Part shown: positions 52,936-63,376 of the stretch, in pieces | Layout: each line of letters opens with the position of its first letter | Numbering within the stretch: position 1 is the first letter of the stretch | Assembly (NCBI GenBank): GCA_963703165.1 | Contig: OY969798.1 | Span: 4,836,001-4,900,000, forward strand | DNA: 64,000 bases | DNA from: JBQTKD01 sp963703165 | GTDB taxonomy: Bacteria > Actinomycetota > Actinomycetes > Sporichthyales > Sporichthyaceae | Direction of reading: 5' to 3' | Position numbers and translations under genes: made by a program | Notes under the pieces: generated by a model | Databases searched by the model: none | Told to the model about the DNA's origin: nothing | The model's input: the letters and a program-made list of their open reading frames with translations, nothing else

Positions 52936-55364
52936 TCAGGCGGAGGTCAGCAGAGCCACGGGGAAGGCGTCCAGGAGCTCGGAAACCCTTACCGTGCCGG
53001 TGACCTGACGGTGGGTCAGGACGTCGGTCCAGGTGCCGTCAGACAGGTCGACGGTGGTCTCGCCCCAGCCGCCGGCCTCGGTCAGGGCGACAGGTAGCCG
53101 GGTGCTGAGCACCGCGACGCGGTTCGGTCCGCCGGCGGCGGCGCGCACGAATCCGACGAGATGCTCCGAGCCGGTTTCCAGCGCCCGGTACGCCGACTCC
53201 GCGTCGAAGCACTCCGGCCGATCGCGGCGGACCCGCAGGGCGCGGCTGGTGACCCAGAGCTTCTCGGCGTCCAGGTCCTTGGGGGCCTCGCCGGCGTTCA
53301 GGGCGGCGAAGGTGCTCACGCGGGCCGAGAAGTCGACCGGGCGACGGTTGTCCGGGTCGACGAGGCTGAGCGTGGTGAACTCCGCGCCCTGGTAGACGTC
53401 GGGGACCCCGGGGATGGTGAGCTGCAGGAGTTTCTGACTCAGACTCACCACCCGGGCGTGCGGGGCCAGGCGAGCGGCGAACTCCTCGACGGCCGCGATG
53501 ATTCGGGGATCGGCGAGGACGGAACGGGCGAAGCCGGTGACCGCCTGCTCGTACTCGGCGTTCTGCTCGGTCCAGGTGGTGTGCACCTTGGCCTCGCGCA
53601 TCGCCTTCTCCAGGTAGGCGACCAGGCGATCCGCGTCGATAGGCCAGGCGCCGAGCATGGTCTGCCAGAACAGATACTCGGTGACCAGGTCGGGACCGGC
53701 GGGGCTGCGGTGCGGGACGGCCAAGGAGTCCCAAGTGCCCACGACGTCCGACCATTCGGCGGGCAGCTCGGCCAGTACGGCCAACCGGGCTCGGACGTCC
53801 TCGCCGCGTTTGGTGTCGTGCGTGGACAACGTCGTCATGGTCTGCGGCCAGGACCGCTGCAGTTCGCCCGCCCAGGCGTGGAACTGACCGGGCGTCACCG
53901 CAGGTGCGCCCGGATGCCCGCCGACCTCGTTGACCGAGACCAGAGGGAACCACCGGTATCCCGCGGTGTCCTCGACTCCCTTGGCCATCGCGGGACCGGT
54001 GGTCTGCTGGAACCGGACGCAGAACTCGTCGCGGCGTCGGTCCCGACCGGCCCGGCCCAGCGCCAGGTCGACCAGCAGGTCGACGGTGCCGTGCCGTTCC
54101 TCCGGGAGCGTCCGCTTGGCCTCGTCCGCGGCCCGGGTCACCGTGCGCACGGCGTCCTCGGGTGCCTCGGTGCCCGGCACGACGTAGGCCCGGTAGACGT
54201 CGAAGGCGACCAGGATCTCGATCAGCGCTTCCTCAATGCCGCGGCGCGTGTGGTCACGCAGACGGACGCTGTCCCCGCAGATGTCCGCGGCCAGCGACGT
54301 GAGCCGCACGACCTCCGCGTACAGGCTGGTGCGGATGACGTGCCGCTTGGCCTCGGTCACCGTCTCCTCGAAGCTCTGCTGCCCGTTGCGCCCGACGAAC
54401 CGGTGGTAGACCTCGAGCAACTCGCTGAATCCGTCCTTGGGGACGAACAGGCCACCGACCCGACGCAAGGCGTCGTAGCCGGTGGTCCCGTGACAGGCCC
54501 AGTCCCGGGGGAGAGGTTCGGCGCCCTCGAGAATCTTCTCGACGACAACCCAGCAGCCGTCGGTCAGTTCCTGAAGGCGGGTCAGGTACTCGGCCGGGTC
54601 GGCGAGTCCGTCGGGATGGTCGATCCGCAGCCCGTCGATCGCGCCCTCGCGCACGAGCGCGCCGAGCAGGTAGTGCGACTCGGTGAACACCTCGGGCACC
54701 TCGACGCGTACCGCGGCGAGGGTCCCGACGTCGAAGAAGCGGCGATAGTTGAGTTCTTCGTCGCCCACCCGCCAGTACGCCAGGCGGTACCACTGCTGGT
54801 CGAGCAGTTCCTCCAACGGCAGATCCTCGGTGCCCGGGCGGATCGGCAGCACGTGGTCGAAGTAACGCAACACCGGACCGTCGTCGGGTGCGTCCGCGCA
54901 GCCGTCGCGGTCGACGGTGATCTCGCCGTCGTCCAGGCATTCGGAGATGCGTCGCCCCAACAACGGCATGAGCATGGCCCGCTGCGGGGTGGTCCAGTCG
55001 ACATCGAACCAGCGCGCGTAGGGGGAGTGCGGACCGTCACGCAGGACCGACCACAGTTGGGCGTTGCGCCATGCCGGCGTGGGCAGCGCCATGTGATTGG
55101 GCACGACGTCGACCACGATGCCCAGTCCCGCCGCGCGTGCCGCGGCGGCCAGCGCGTGGAATCCGTCGGCGCCGCCGAGGTCGGGGGCCAACTCATCGTG
55201 ATCGACGACGTCGTAACCGTGGGTGGAGCCGGGGACGGCGGCCAGCACCGGCGACAGGTAGAGATGGCTGATCCCCAGCGCCGCCAGATAGTCCACGATC
55301 GCTGCCGCATCGCTGAAGCCGAACTCCTTGTGCAACTGCAGGCGGTAGGTGGAGTTCGGGATGG

Positions 55365-55371
<7 letters not shown>
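52936..55371 (-). CDS. treY: Malto-oligosyltrehalose synthase
   Basis: 811 residues from ATG 55371. TreY turns the reducing-end alpha-1,4 bond of maltodextrins into the alpha,alpha-1,1 bond of trehalose. NSTYRLQLHKEFGFSDA, YDVVDHDELAPDLGG, GLRIDHPDGLADP, GCWVVVEKILE and LSTHDTKRGEDVRARL are typical. The start overlaps the treX stop by 7 nt, showing coupling. Confidence 0.94.
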
Positions 55372-57467
<2,096 letters not shown>

Positions 57468-57585
57468 GGGTGGGGCGGCTCCTCGTTCAGGGGTGCAACT
57501 GGCTGTTGCATTCTTGCGCACCATCGTCGCTACCCGCGCGTCGCGAGTTCATCCCAGCCGATGCTCAGGGTCGGCCGGTGCGGCG

Positions 57586-58209
57586 TCAGACAGGTACCCC
57601 GAGAGTGGCGACATAACCCGCCTGGACCGACCCGGTCACCTTCGCCAGCTGCAGTGTCCAGCCGTCGGAGAAGACGTTGTCGGTCGCCAGGGCCCTCCTG
57701 GCCAGGTTGGTGACGCTCTGCTCATAGCCGGCGGTCGCGTACGCCTGCTTGCCGATGTCCTCGGGCAGGGCGAGCTGTGTGGTGCGCAGCTTGGTTCCCG
57801 CCTTCGTTGCCGTGGGCAGGTCCGGGTACACCTCGAAGTGGATGTGGGGCCAACGCCCGTCGTATGCGCCAGGAAAGATCGTGGTGAACTCCAGCACGCC
57901 GTCGGCGTCGGCCACCTGCACCCCACGCAGGTAGTTGGCCTCGGTGAGGCCCTGGCTGTACAGGGAGTACTTGCCGTCACGGTCGCAGTGCCAGAGATAC
58001 ACCGCGGCGCCCTCGAGCGGCCCGTTCGCGTTGCTGTGGTCGGTGATCGTGAGGCGTACGGTGAGGGGGACGCCCTCGGCGGTGCCGGTGGCGCCGCCGA
58101 AGCCGGCGCGGATGTCCTTGCGCACGACTCCGCTCTGCGTCAGCACGTTCGGGCCGTTGCTGCCGTCGCCGGGGTAGGGCCAGGCCGTCTCGGCGGGGAT
58201 CTCGCCCAC
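57586..58209 (-). CDS. Intradiol ring-cleavage dioxygenase-like protein, no signal peptide
   Basis: 207 residues from GTG 58209, with GAGGAG upstream. VYLWHCDRDGKYSLY and PGAYDGRWPHIHFEVYPD hold the two tyrosines and H-x-H pair that bind iron in protocatechuate-type dioxygenases. It is about 45 percent like the upstream gene by eye but begins right at the catalytic domain, so it is cytoplasmic or lost its signal. The substrate is unknown. Confidence 0.8.
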   Translation of the reverse strand: MGEIPAETAWPYPGDGSNGPNVLTQSGVVRKDIRAGFGGATGTAEGVPLTVRLTITDHSNANGPLEGAAVYLWHCDRDGKYSLYSQGLTEANYLRGVQVADADGVLEFTTIFPGAYDGRWPHIHFEVYPDLPTATKAGTKLRTTQLALPEDIGKQAYATAGYEQSVTNLARRALATDNVFSDGWTLQLAKVTGSVQAGYVATLGVPV

Positions 58210-58259
58210 GGGCCACGGTCTCCTCGCCTATCGGTCCTGCCCCGGCCCCGCCTCCGGGG

Positions 58260-58961
58260 CTAGACGGGCACGGCGAGCGCCGCCCGGTAGCCCCTGCTGG
58301 GCGAACCGGCGGTCGTGGCCACCTGCTGGTCGTGCCCGTCGCGGAAGACGCTGTCCCGGTCGAGCGAGATCCGTCGCAGATTGCGCGCGCTGCTCTCGTA
58401 CCCGCTGGTCGCGTAGACGGCGCGGCACGCCGCCTCGGGTAACGCCAACTGCGACGTCTTCAGCGGCTCACCGGAACGGCGCGCGGTGGCCAGGTCCGGG
58501 TACACGTCGAAGTGCAGGTGTGGCCAGCGGCCGGGATAGATCCCGGGAAAGACACTGACGAACTCCACGACGCCGTCGGCGTCGGCGATCTGCACGCCAC
58601 GTAGGTAGTTCTCGCGCTGCACGCCGTTGTCGTAGAGGGAATACCGGGCCTCCCGGTCGCAGTGCCAGAGGTACAGCGCGCACCCGGGCAGCGGCGCACC
58701 GTCCTGGGTGACGGTCATCCGCACCGTCAGTTTCACGCCTTCGGCCCGACCTCGCGCGCCGCCGAAGCTCGAGCGGATGTCTCGTCGCACGATGCCGCGC
58801 CGATCGAGCACGTTCGGGCCGCCGTTGCTTCCGTCGCCCGGGAACGGCCCTGCGGTCTCGTCGGGAATCTCGTCGACGGCGGCCGACGCACGACCGGGGA
58901 GCAGGACCCACAGGAAGGTGCCGCTCGCCGCGGCGAGGACGTGTCTGCGGGTCAGATCCAT
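58260..58961 (-). CDS. Intradiol dioxygenase-like protein with Tat-type signal
   Basis: 233 residues from ATG 58961. MDLTRRHVLAAASGTFLWVLL is a twin-arginine-type signal ending near ASA, so the folded iron protein is probably exported. LYLWHCDREARYSLY and PGIYPGRWPHLHFDVYPD carry the iron ligands. It is 51 bp upstream of its paralogue on the same strand, a tandem duplication. Role outside the cell is unknown. Confidence 0.83.
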   Translation of the reverse strand: MDLTRRHVLAAASGTFLWVLLPGRASAAVDEIPDETAGPFPGDGSNGGPNVLDRRGIVRRDIRSSFGGARGRAEGVKLTVRMTVTQDGAPLPGCALYLWHCDREARYSLYDNGVQRENYLRGVQIADADGVVEFVSVFPGIYPGRWPHLHFDVYPDLATARRSGEPLKTSQLALPEAACRAVYATSGYESSARNLRRISLDRDSVFRDGHDQQVATTAGSPSRGYRAALAVPV

Positions 58962-59081
58962 ACCCAGGGTTCGGTCCGGCGCCCGTGGTGGACGGGTCAG
59001 GCGCGCCGCAGGTACTGACCTGAGCCCCCGAGGTGTGGTCCGTCCTCGAACACCGCGTGGCTGCTGCCCCGAGTTCCTCGC

Positions 59082-59870
59082 TCAGGCCGCCCGACGGCCG
59101 TGACCGGCCACGGCGCGGTACAGGATGGCTGAGACGACCTCCGGCGCCGCGCCGAGCGGTTCGGCGACGACAGCGACGCCGGCCGCGAGCGCGTCGCGCT
59201 GCACCCGTTCCCACAGTCGGCCCGGGGCGAGGACCCAGCTCGCGACCTCGACCCGATCGACACCGCCCGCCCGGAGCGACGCGATCGCCACGGCGAGGCC
59301 GGGACCGGTCGCGCCCGCGTGGGCGACCCGGGTCGGCGTGCCCCACCGGGCCTCCCACCGCCGTGCGAGGCGCTGCATCGCCGCCGCCGCGGCGGCGTCG
59401 GTCGTGCCCGCGTAGGCCAGCACCATGCCGCCCTCGGCGCTACCGCCGGCCTCGCGCAGCCGACGGTGCGCGGCGGACAGCAGGCCAGGGTCCGGTCCGA
59501 TCGCGGCGGCGAGCTCGACGTCGACGCCGAGTGCGTCCCGCGCCGCTGCCACCGCTGCGGGCACGTCGACCTTGCGGTGGAAAGCCTCACTCAGCAGCAG
59601 CGGCACCGTCACGACCGACGGCGCGCCGGCGGCGACGAGCTCCGCGGCAGCCGTCGTCACGTCCGGGCCGTGGTGATCGAGGTACCCGACGCGCACCGGG
59701 CGACCCGCCGTGACCTCGACCGCCTGGGTAATGCGTTCCATGGTCACGGCGTGCCGGGGATCCCGGCTGCCGTGCGCGACCAGCAGCAGCCCCGGGACGA
59801 CCGTCTTCTCCCGGCGAGTGGGGCCATCAGGCGCGGCGGATAGCCCCACTCGCGGGCAGAGGTTGGCCAC
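59082..59870 (-). CDS. Sirohydrochlorin chelatase (CbiX/SirB-like)
   Basis: 262 residues if GTG 59870 is the start. The family adds iron to sirohydrochlorin, making siroheme for sulfite reductase. LLLVAHGSRDPRHAVTMERI carries the catalytic His; VTVPLLLSEAFHRKVDVPAA and LAYAGTTD follow, and two homologous halves are visible. Homologues begin at the LLLVAHGS strand; here the only in-frame start codons before it lie in or beside dispersed repeat E, which codes for the first 25 residues. It starts 5 nt after cysC. Confidence 0.82.
   Translation of the reverse strand: MANLCPRVGLSAAPDGPTRREKTVVPGLLLVAHGSRDPRHAVTMERITQAVEVTAGRPVRVGYLDHHGPDVTTAAAELVAAGAPSVVTVPLLLSEAFHRKVDVPAAVAAARDALGVDVELAAAIGPDPGLLSAAHRRLREAGGSAEGGMVLAYAGTTDAAAAAAMQRLARRWEARWGTPTRVAHAGATGPGLAVAIASLRAGGVDRVEVASWVLAPGRLWERVQRDALAAGVAVVAEPLGAAPEVVSAILYRAVAGHGRRAA
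59802..59866. repeat. Dispersed palindromic element, copy E, inside cbiX start
   Basis: CGTCTTCTCCCGGCGAGTGG at the left and GATAGCCCCACTCGCGGGCA at the right give an imperfect stem of GAGTGGGGCCATC / GATAGCCCCACTC. Unlike the other copies it lies inside a coding sequence and supplies the N terminus of the chelatase. Confidence 0.75.
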
Positions 59871-59875
59871 CGGGG

Positions 59876-60436
59876 TCAGGCCAGGCCGCGTTCGACGAGC
59901 ACCGCGAGGACCGCGTCGACGGTCTCGTCCAGGCTGCGGCCCGCGGTGTCCAGGCGCAGGTCGGGCTTCTCCGGCTCCTCGTACGGGTCGTCGACGCCCG
60001 TCAGCCCAGTCAGTTCACCGGCGCGCTGCTTGGCGTAGAGGCCCTTCACATCACGCGTCGAGCATTCCTCGACCGAGGTCGCGACGTGCACCTCGACGTA
60101 CGCCGTCCCCGCCGCCTCGTGCCGTTCGCGGACGTGATCGCGTACCTCGGCGTACGGGGCGATCACCGGCACCAGAGTCTTGATCCCGTTGCGGGACAGC
60201 GTGGCCGCCACGAAGCCGATGCGGCGCACGTTGGCAATGCGGTCCTCGCGGGAGAACCCGAGATCGGCGGTGAGTTCCTTGCGGATCTCGTCGCCGTCGA
60301 GCACGTCGACCTGGTGACCGTCCGCGCGCAGGCGGACGGCGAGCGCCTCGGCGATCGTCGACTTGCCCGCGCTGGGCAGCCCGGTCAGCCACACCGTCGC
60401 GCCGATCTGGCAAGCAGTCAGGTGAGTGGCAGTCAT
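59876..60436 (-). CDS. cysC: Adenylyl-sulfate (APS) kinase
   Basis: 186 residues from ATG 60436, overlapping the cysH stop. The P-loop is GLPSAGKST (19-27), followed by DGDEIRKELTADLGFSREDR and the RHEAAGTAYVEVHVATSVEECSTRDVKGLY block. The enzyme phosphorylates APS to PAPS. CysD and CysN, which make APS, are not in the window. Since CysH looks like an APS reductase, PAPS may serve sulfation. Confidence 0.93.
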   Translation of the reverse strand: MTATHLTACQIGATVWLTGLPSAGKSTIAEALAVRLRADGHQVDVLDGDEIRKELTADLGFSREDRIANVRRIGFVAATLSRNGIKTLVPVIAPYAEVRDHVRERHEAAGTAYVEVHVATSVEECSTRDVKGLYAKQRAGELTGLTGVDDPYEEPEKPDLRLDTAGRSLDETVDAVLAVLVERGLA

Positions 60437-61203
60437 GAGTGCAACCCGCATTCCGTCTTGCCCGTCCCGGCCCATCGGCCGGCGCGGGCGTCCTCACCCT
60501 CCAGGGTCCGCCGCGTGCACGGGCGGCAGCCGATCGAGTCGTAGCCGTCGAGCAGCAGCGGGTTCAGCAGGATGCCATGCCCTGCCACGTAGGCGTCGAC
60601 GTCGTCGTCCGTCCAGCGCGCGATCGGGCAGACCTTCACCTTGCCGCGTCCCGCGTCCCAGGACACCACCGGGGTGGTGGCCCGCGAGGGAGCCTCGTCG
60701 CGACGCAGCCCCGTGATCCACGCGTCGTAGTCGCGCATCGCCTTGTTCAATGGGGCGACCTTGCGCAGCGCGCAGCACTTGTCCGGGTCCGTCGCGAACA
60801 GATCCTTGCCGAACGCCGCGTCCTGCCCGGCGACCGACAGCGCCGGGCTGACGTTGATGACGTTGACGTCGTACACCGCGGCAACGGCGTCCCGCGTCCC
60901 GATGGTCTCGGGGAAGTGGTAGCCGGTGTCGAGGAACAGCACGTCGATGCCAGGCTTGGCAACCGACGCGAGGTGCGACACGACCGCGTCGGCCATCGAC
61001 GCCGTGACGGCGATGCGAGCGCCGAAGGTGTCGGCGGCCCAGCGCAGGATCTCCTGTGCGGTGGCGTCCTCGAGTTCGATCCCCGCGCGGGTCGCCAATG
61101 CCTCGGCGTCCTCGGGGCCGCGATCGGCGGCCTTGCGCACGATGCGCGCGGGCTCGGTCGGCTGCAGGCCCCAGATCCGCGGGTCCTCGATATGGATGCT
61201 CAT
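60433..61203 (-). CDS. cysH: Adenylyl-sulfate reductase (assimilatory)
   Basis: 256 residues from ATG 61203. It reduces activated sulfate to sulfite with thioredoxin electrons. Cys143-Cys144 (DKCCALRK) and Cys226/Cys229 (GCRPCTRR) suit a 4Fe-4S cluster, which points to APS rather than PAPS; Cys252 in KTECGLHS is the nucleophile. FLDTGYHFPET is the substrate-binding strand. It overlaps both neighbours. Confidence 0.94.
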   Translation of the reverse strand: MSIHIEDPRIWGLQPTEPARIVRKAADRGPEDAEALATRAGIELEDATAQEILRWAADTFGARIAVTASMADAVVSHLASVAKPGIDVLFLDTGYHFPETIGTRDAVAAVYDVNVINVSPALSVAGQDAAFGKDLFATDPDKCCALRKVAPLNKAMRDYDAWITGLRRDEAPSRATTPVVSWDAGRGKVKVCPIARWTDDDVDAYVAGHGILLNPLLLDGYDSIGCRPCTRRTLEGEDARAGRWAGTGKTECGLHS

Positions 61204-61346
61204 CCGGTGCTCACCTCCATCCCGATGAATCGCAACGCGAACGCACGCCGACAACGTCCGCACAGCCACTGCCCGTGCGTCTCGAGCGGACGCAGATCCT
61301 CTTCGGCGCAGTACGGGCAGTGGAAAGGGACCATCCGCTCGCTCAC
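61200..61346 (-). CDS. Small zinc-ribbon protein between sir and cysH
   Basis: 48 residues from GTG 61346, in a third frame of a tight overlap: its start shares bases with the sir stop and its stop with the cysH start. It reads VPFHCPYCAEEDLRPLETHG then WLCGRCRRAFALRF, with two CxxC pairs that can bind zinc. Similar short genes occur at this point in actinobacterial sulfur operons. Its role is unknown. Confidence 0.8.
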   Translation of the reverse strand: MSERMVPFHCPYCAEEDLRPLETHGQWLCGRCRRAFALRFIGMEVSTG

Positions 61347-63037
61347 GACAGGTCGGTTTCGTCGGCGCGACCTACCCAGGCGGCGAAGGCTTCGCCTTCG
61401 GTGCGCTGGGCCAGGTAGCGGCGCAGAACGCGCTCGACGTAGTCCTCGAGGTCGTAGGTGGTGACCTTGAGTCCACGGACCTTGCGTCCGAAGCCGAGCT
61501 GCAGGCCGAGCCCGCCGCCGAGGTGCACCTGGTAACCCTCGACCGGTTCGCCGTCGGGTCCGGGCACGAGCATGCCCTTGAGGCCGATGTCGGCGGTCTG
61601 GAAGCGGGCGCAGGCGTTCGGGCAGCCGTTCAGGTTGATCGCCAGCGGCGCGTCGAACTCGGGCAGACGACGTTCCAGCTCACGCACGAGGGCTGCCGCC
61701 CGGCCCTTGGTCTCGACGATCGCCAGCTTGCAGAACTCGATGCCGGTGCAGGCCATGGTGCGCCGACGGAACTGACTCGGGCGGGCCTGCAGGTCGAGGA
61801 ACTCCAGCGCGTCCATCAGATCCTCGACGCGCCCGGCGGGGACGTCGAGGATGAGTAGCTTCTGCTCGGCGGTGGTGCGCACCCGTCCCGAGCCGAACTC
61901 CTCCGCGAGGTCACCGATCTTGTTCAGCAACGTGCCGGAGATCCGCCCGACCATCGGGGCGAAGCCGACGTAGAAGGTGCCGTCGAGCTGCGGGTGCGCG
62001 CCGATGTGGTCGTAGGTCCCGCCGGTCACCGGGGCCGGCGCGGGACCGTCGATGAGTGTGCGACCCAGGTAGTCGTCCTCGAGTACCTGGCGGAACTTCT
62101 CGATGCCCCAGTCGGCGACCAGGAACTTGAGCCGGGCCCGGTTGCGCAGGCGGCGGTAGCCCCAGTCCCGGAAGATGCCGACGACGCCGGCCCAGACGTC
62201 CGCGACCTCGTCCAGCGGCACCCACACGCCGAGGCGCTGGGCGATCATCGGGTTCGTGGACAGTCCTCCACCGACCCATACGTCGAAGCCGGGGCCGTGC
62301 TCAGGGTGCACGACACCGACGAAGGACAGGTCGTTGACCTCGTGCGCGACGTCCTGCAGGCCGGAGACGGCCGACTTGAACTTCCGCGGAAGATTCGAGA
62401 ACTCCGGCGAGCCGACGTAGCGACGCACGATCTCCTCGATCGCCGGGGTCCCGTCGATGATCTCCTCGGCGGAGATCCCGGCCACGGGGGAGCCCAGGAC
62501 GACGCGCGGGCAGTCACCGCAGGCCTCGAGGGTCGTGAGGCCGACCCGCTCCAGGCGCTCCCAGATCGCGGGCACGTCCTGGATGCGGACCCAGTGCAGC
62601 TGGATGTTCTGCCGGTCGGTCACGTCGGCGGTGTCGCGGGCGTACTGGGTGGAGACGTCGGCGATCGCGCGCAGTTGCTCCGCGGAGATCTGCCCGCCGT
62701 CGGAGCGCACGCGCATCATGAAGAACTCGTCGTCGAGCTCGTGCGGCTCGAGGATCGCCGTCTTCCCGCCGTCGATGCCCGGCTTGCGTTGGGTATAGAT
62801 GCCCATCCAACGGAAGCGGCCGCGCAGGTCGGACGGCTCGATGCCCGCGAAGCCCGTGTATCGGTAGCGGTTGACGATCCGGTCCCGCACATGCAGCGGG
62901 TCGTCGTCCTGCTTCATCTGTTCGTTCGGGTTCAGCGGTTCGCGCTGACCCAGCGCCCATTGTCCGTTGCTCTTGTCCCGCGGGCCGCGGGCAGGCAGAT
63001 CGACGGCAGGTTCGGGGGCGGTATCGACCGTGGTCAT
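61343..63037 (-). CDS. sir: Ferredoxin-type sulfite (nitrite) reductase, siroheme enzyme
   Basis: 564 residues from ATG 63037. Reduces sulfite to sulfide with six electrons. The cysteines for the 4Fe-4S/siroheme centre are CTGIEFC (about 428-434) and NGCPNAC (about 470-475). Two symmetric ferredoxin-like halves and YVGSPEFSNLPRKFKSAVSG are typical. Next to cysH, sulfite is the likely substrate. It heads the sulfur operon and is preceded by a leader peptide and a hairpin. Confidence 0.93.
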   Translation of the reverse strand: MTTVDTAPEPAVDLPARGPRDKSNGQWALGQREPLNPNEQMKQDDDPLHVRDRIVNRYRYTGFAGIEPSDLRGRFRWMGIYTQRKPGIDGGKTAILEPHELDDEFFMMRVRSDGGQISAEQLRAIADVSTQYARDTADVTDRQNIQLHWVRIQDVPAIWERLERVGLTTLEACGDCPRVVLGSPVAGISAEEIIDGTPAIEEIVRRYVGSPEFSNLPRKFKSAVSGLQDVAHEVNDLSFVGVVHPEHGPGFDVWVGGGLSTNPMIAQRLGVWVPLDEVADVWAGVVGIFRDWGYRRLRNRARLKFLVADWGIEKFRQVLEDDYLGRTLIDGPAPAPVTGGTYDHIGAHPQLDGTFYVGFAPMVGRISGTLLNKIGDLAEEFGSGRVRTTAEQKLLILDVPAGRVEDLMDALEFLDLQARPSQFRRRTMACTGIEFCKLAIVETKGRAAALVRELERRLPEFDAPLAINLNGCPNACARFQTADIGLKGMLVPGPDGEPVEGYQVHLGGGLGLQLGFGRKVRGLKVTTYDLEDYVERVLRRYLAQRTEGEAFAAWVGRADETDLS

Positions 63038-63098
63038 GAGGGTGTTCCTTCGCAGCGGAGTCGACGGCACGGGCCAGCACGTCCGCATGCGAGAGACG

Positions 63099-63114
63099 GC
63101 CCGGGAAACCGGGC
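63099..63114 (-). promoter_or_regulatory. Hairpin between leader peptide and sir
   Basis: GCCCGG and CCGGGC enclose a GAAA (plus strand) loop, 25 nt downstream of the leader peptide stop and 62 nt before sir. Position suits an attenuator or anti-attenuator stem, but no T-run follows. Confidence 0.45.
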
Positions 63115-63138
63115 GTACGAGGGACGTGCGCTGGGGCT

Positions 63139-63222
63139 CTAGAGGCCGCGACAGCGCATCGTCGAGACACGGCCGAGGTCGATGTGACGACGCTCGACCA
63201 ACGCGATCCCGACGACGGTCAT
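63139..63222 (-). CDS. Putative leader peptide of the sulfur operon
   Basis: 27 residues from ATG 63222 to TAG 63139: MTVVGIALVERRHIDLGRVS then TMRCRGL. The RRHIDL...C pattern is that of putative leader peptides found before actinobacterial sulfur genes. TACCCT ends 6 nt before the ATG, so translation starts at the 5' end of the message. One cysteine lies near the end, suiting control by cysteinyl-tRNA supply, as shown for related short frames in mycobacteria. Confidence 0.75.
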   Translation of the reverse strand: MTVVGIALVERRHIDLGRVSTMRCRGL

Positions 63223-63376
63223 GTGAGCAGGGTAACCGGGCGGGGCCACGACGTGCGAGTCGAACGCGGCACACGGGGCACGGCGGGGGCGGGTCGTACC
63301 GGTGTGGGCGATTTCTCTGGCACCCCGCCGGTCGCGCCAGGCCTGTTTGTGCAGATGAGCCGATTACCGTAGAGGC

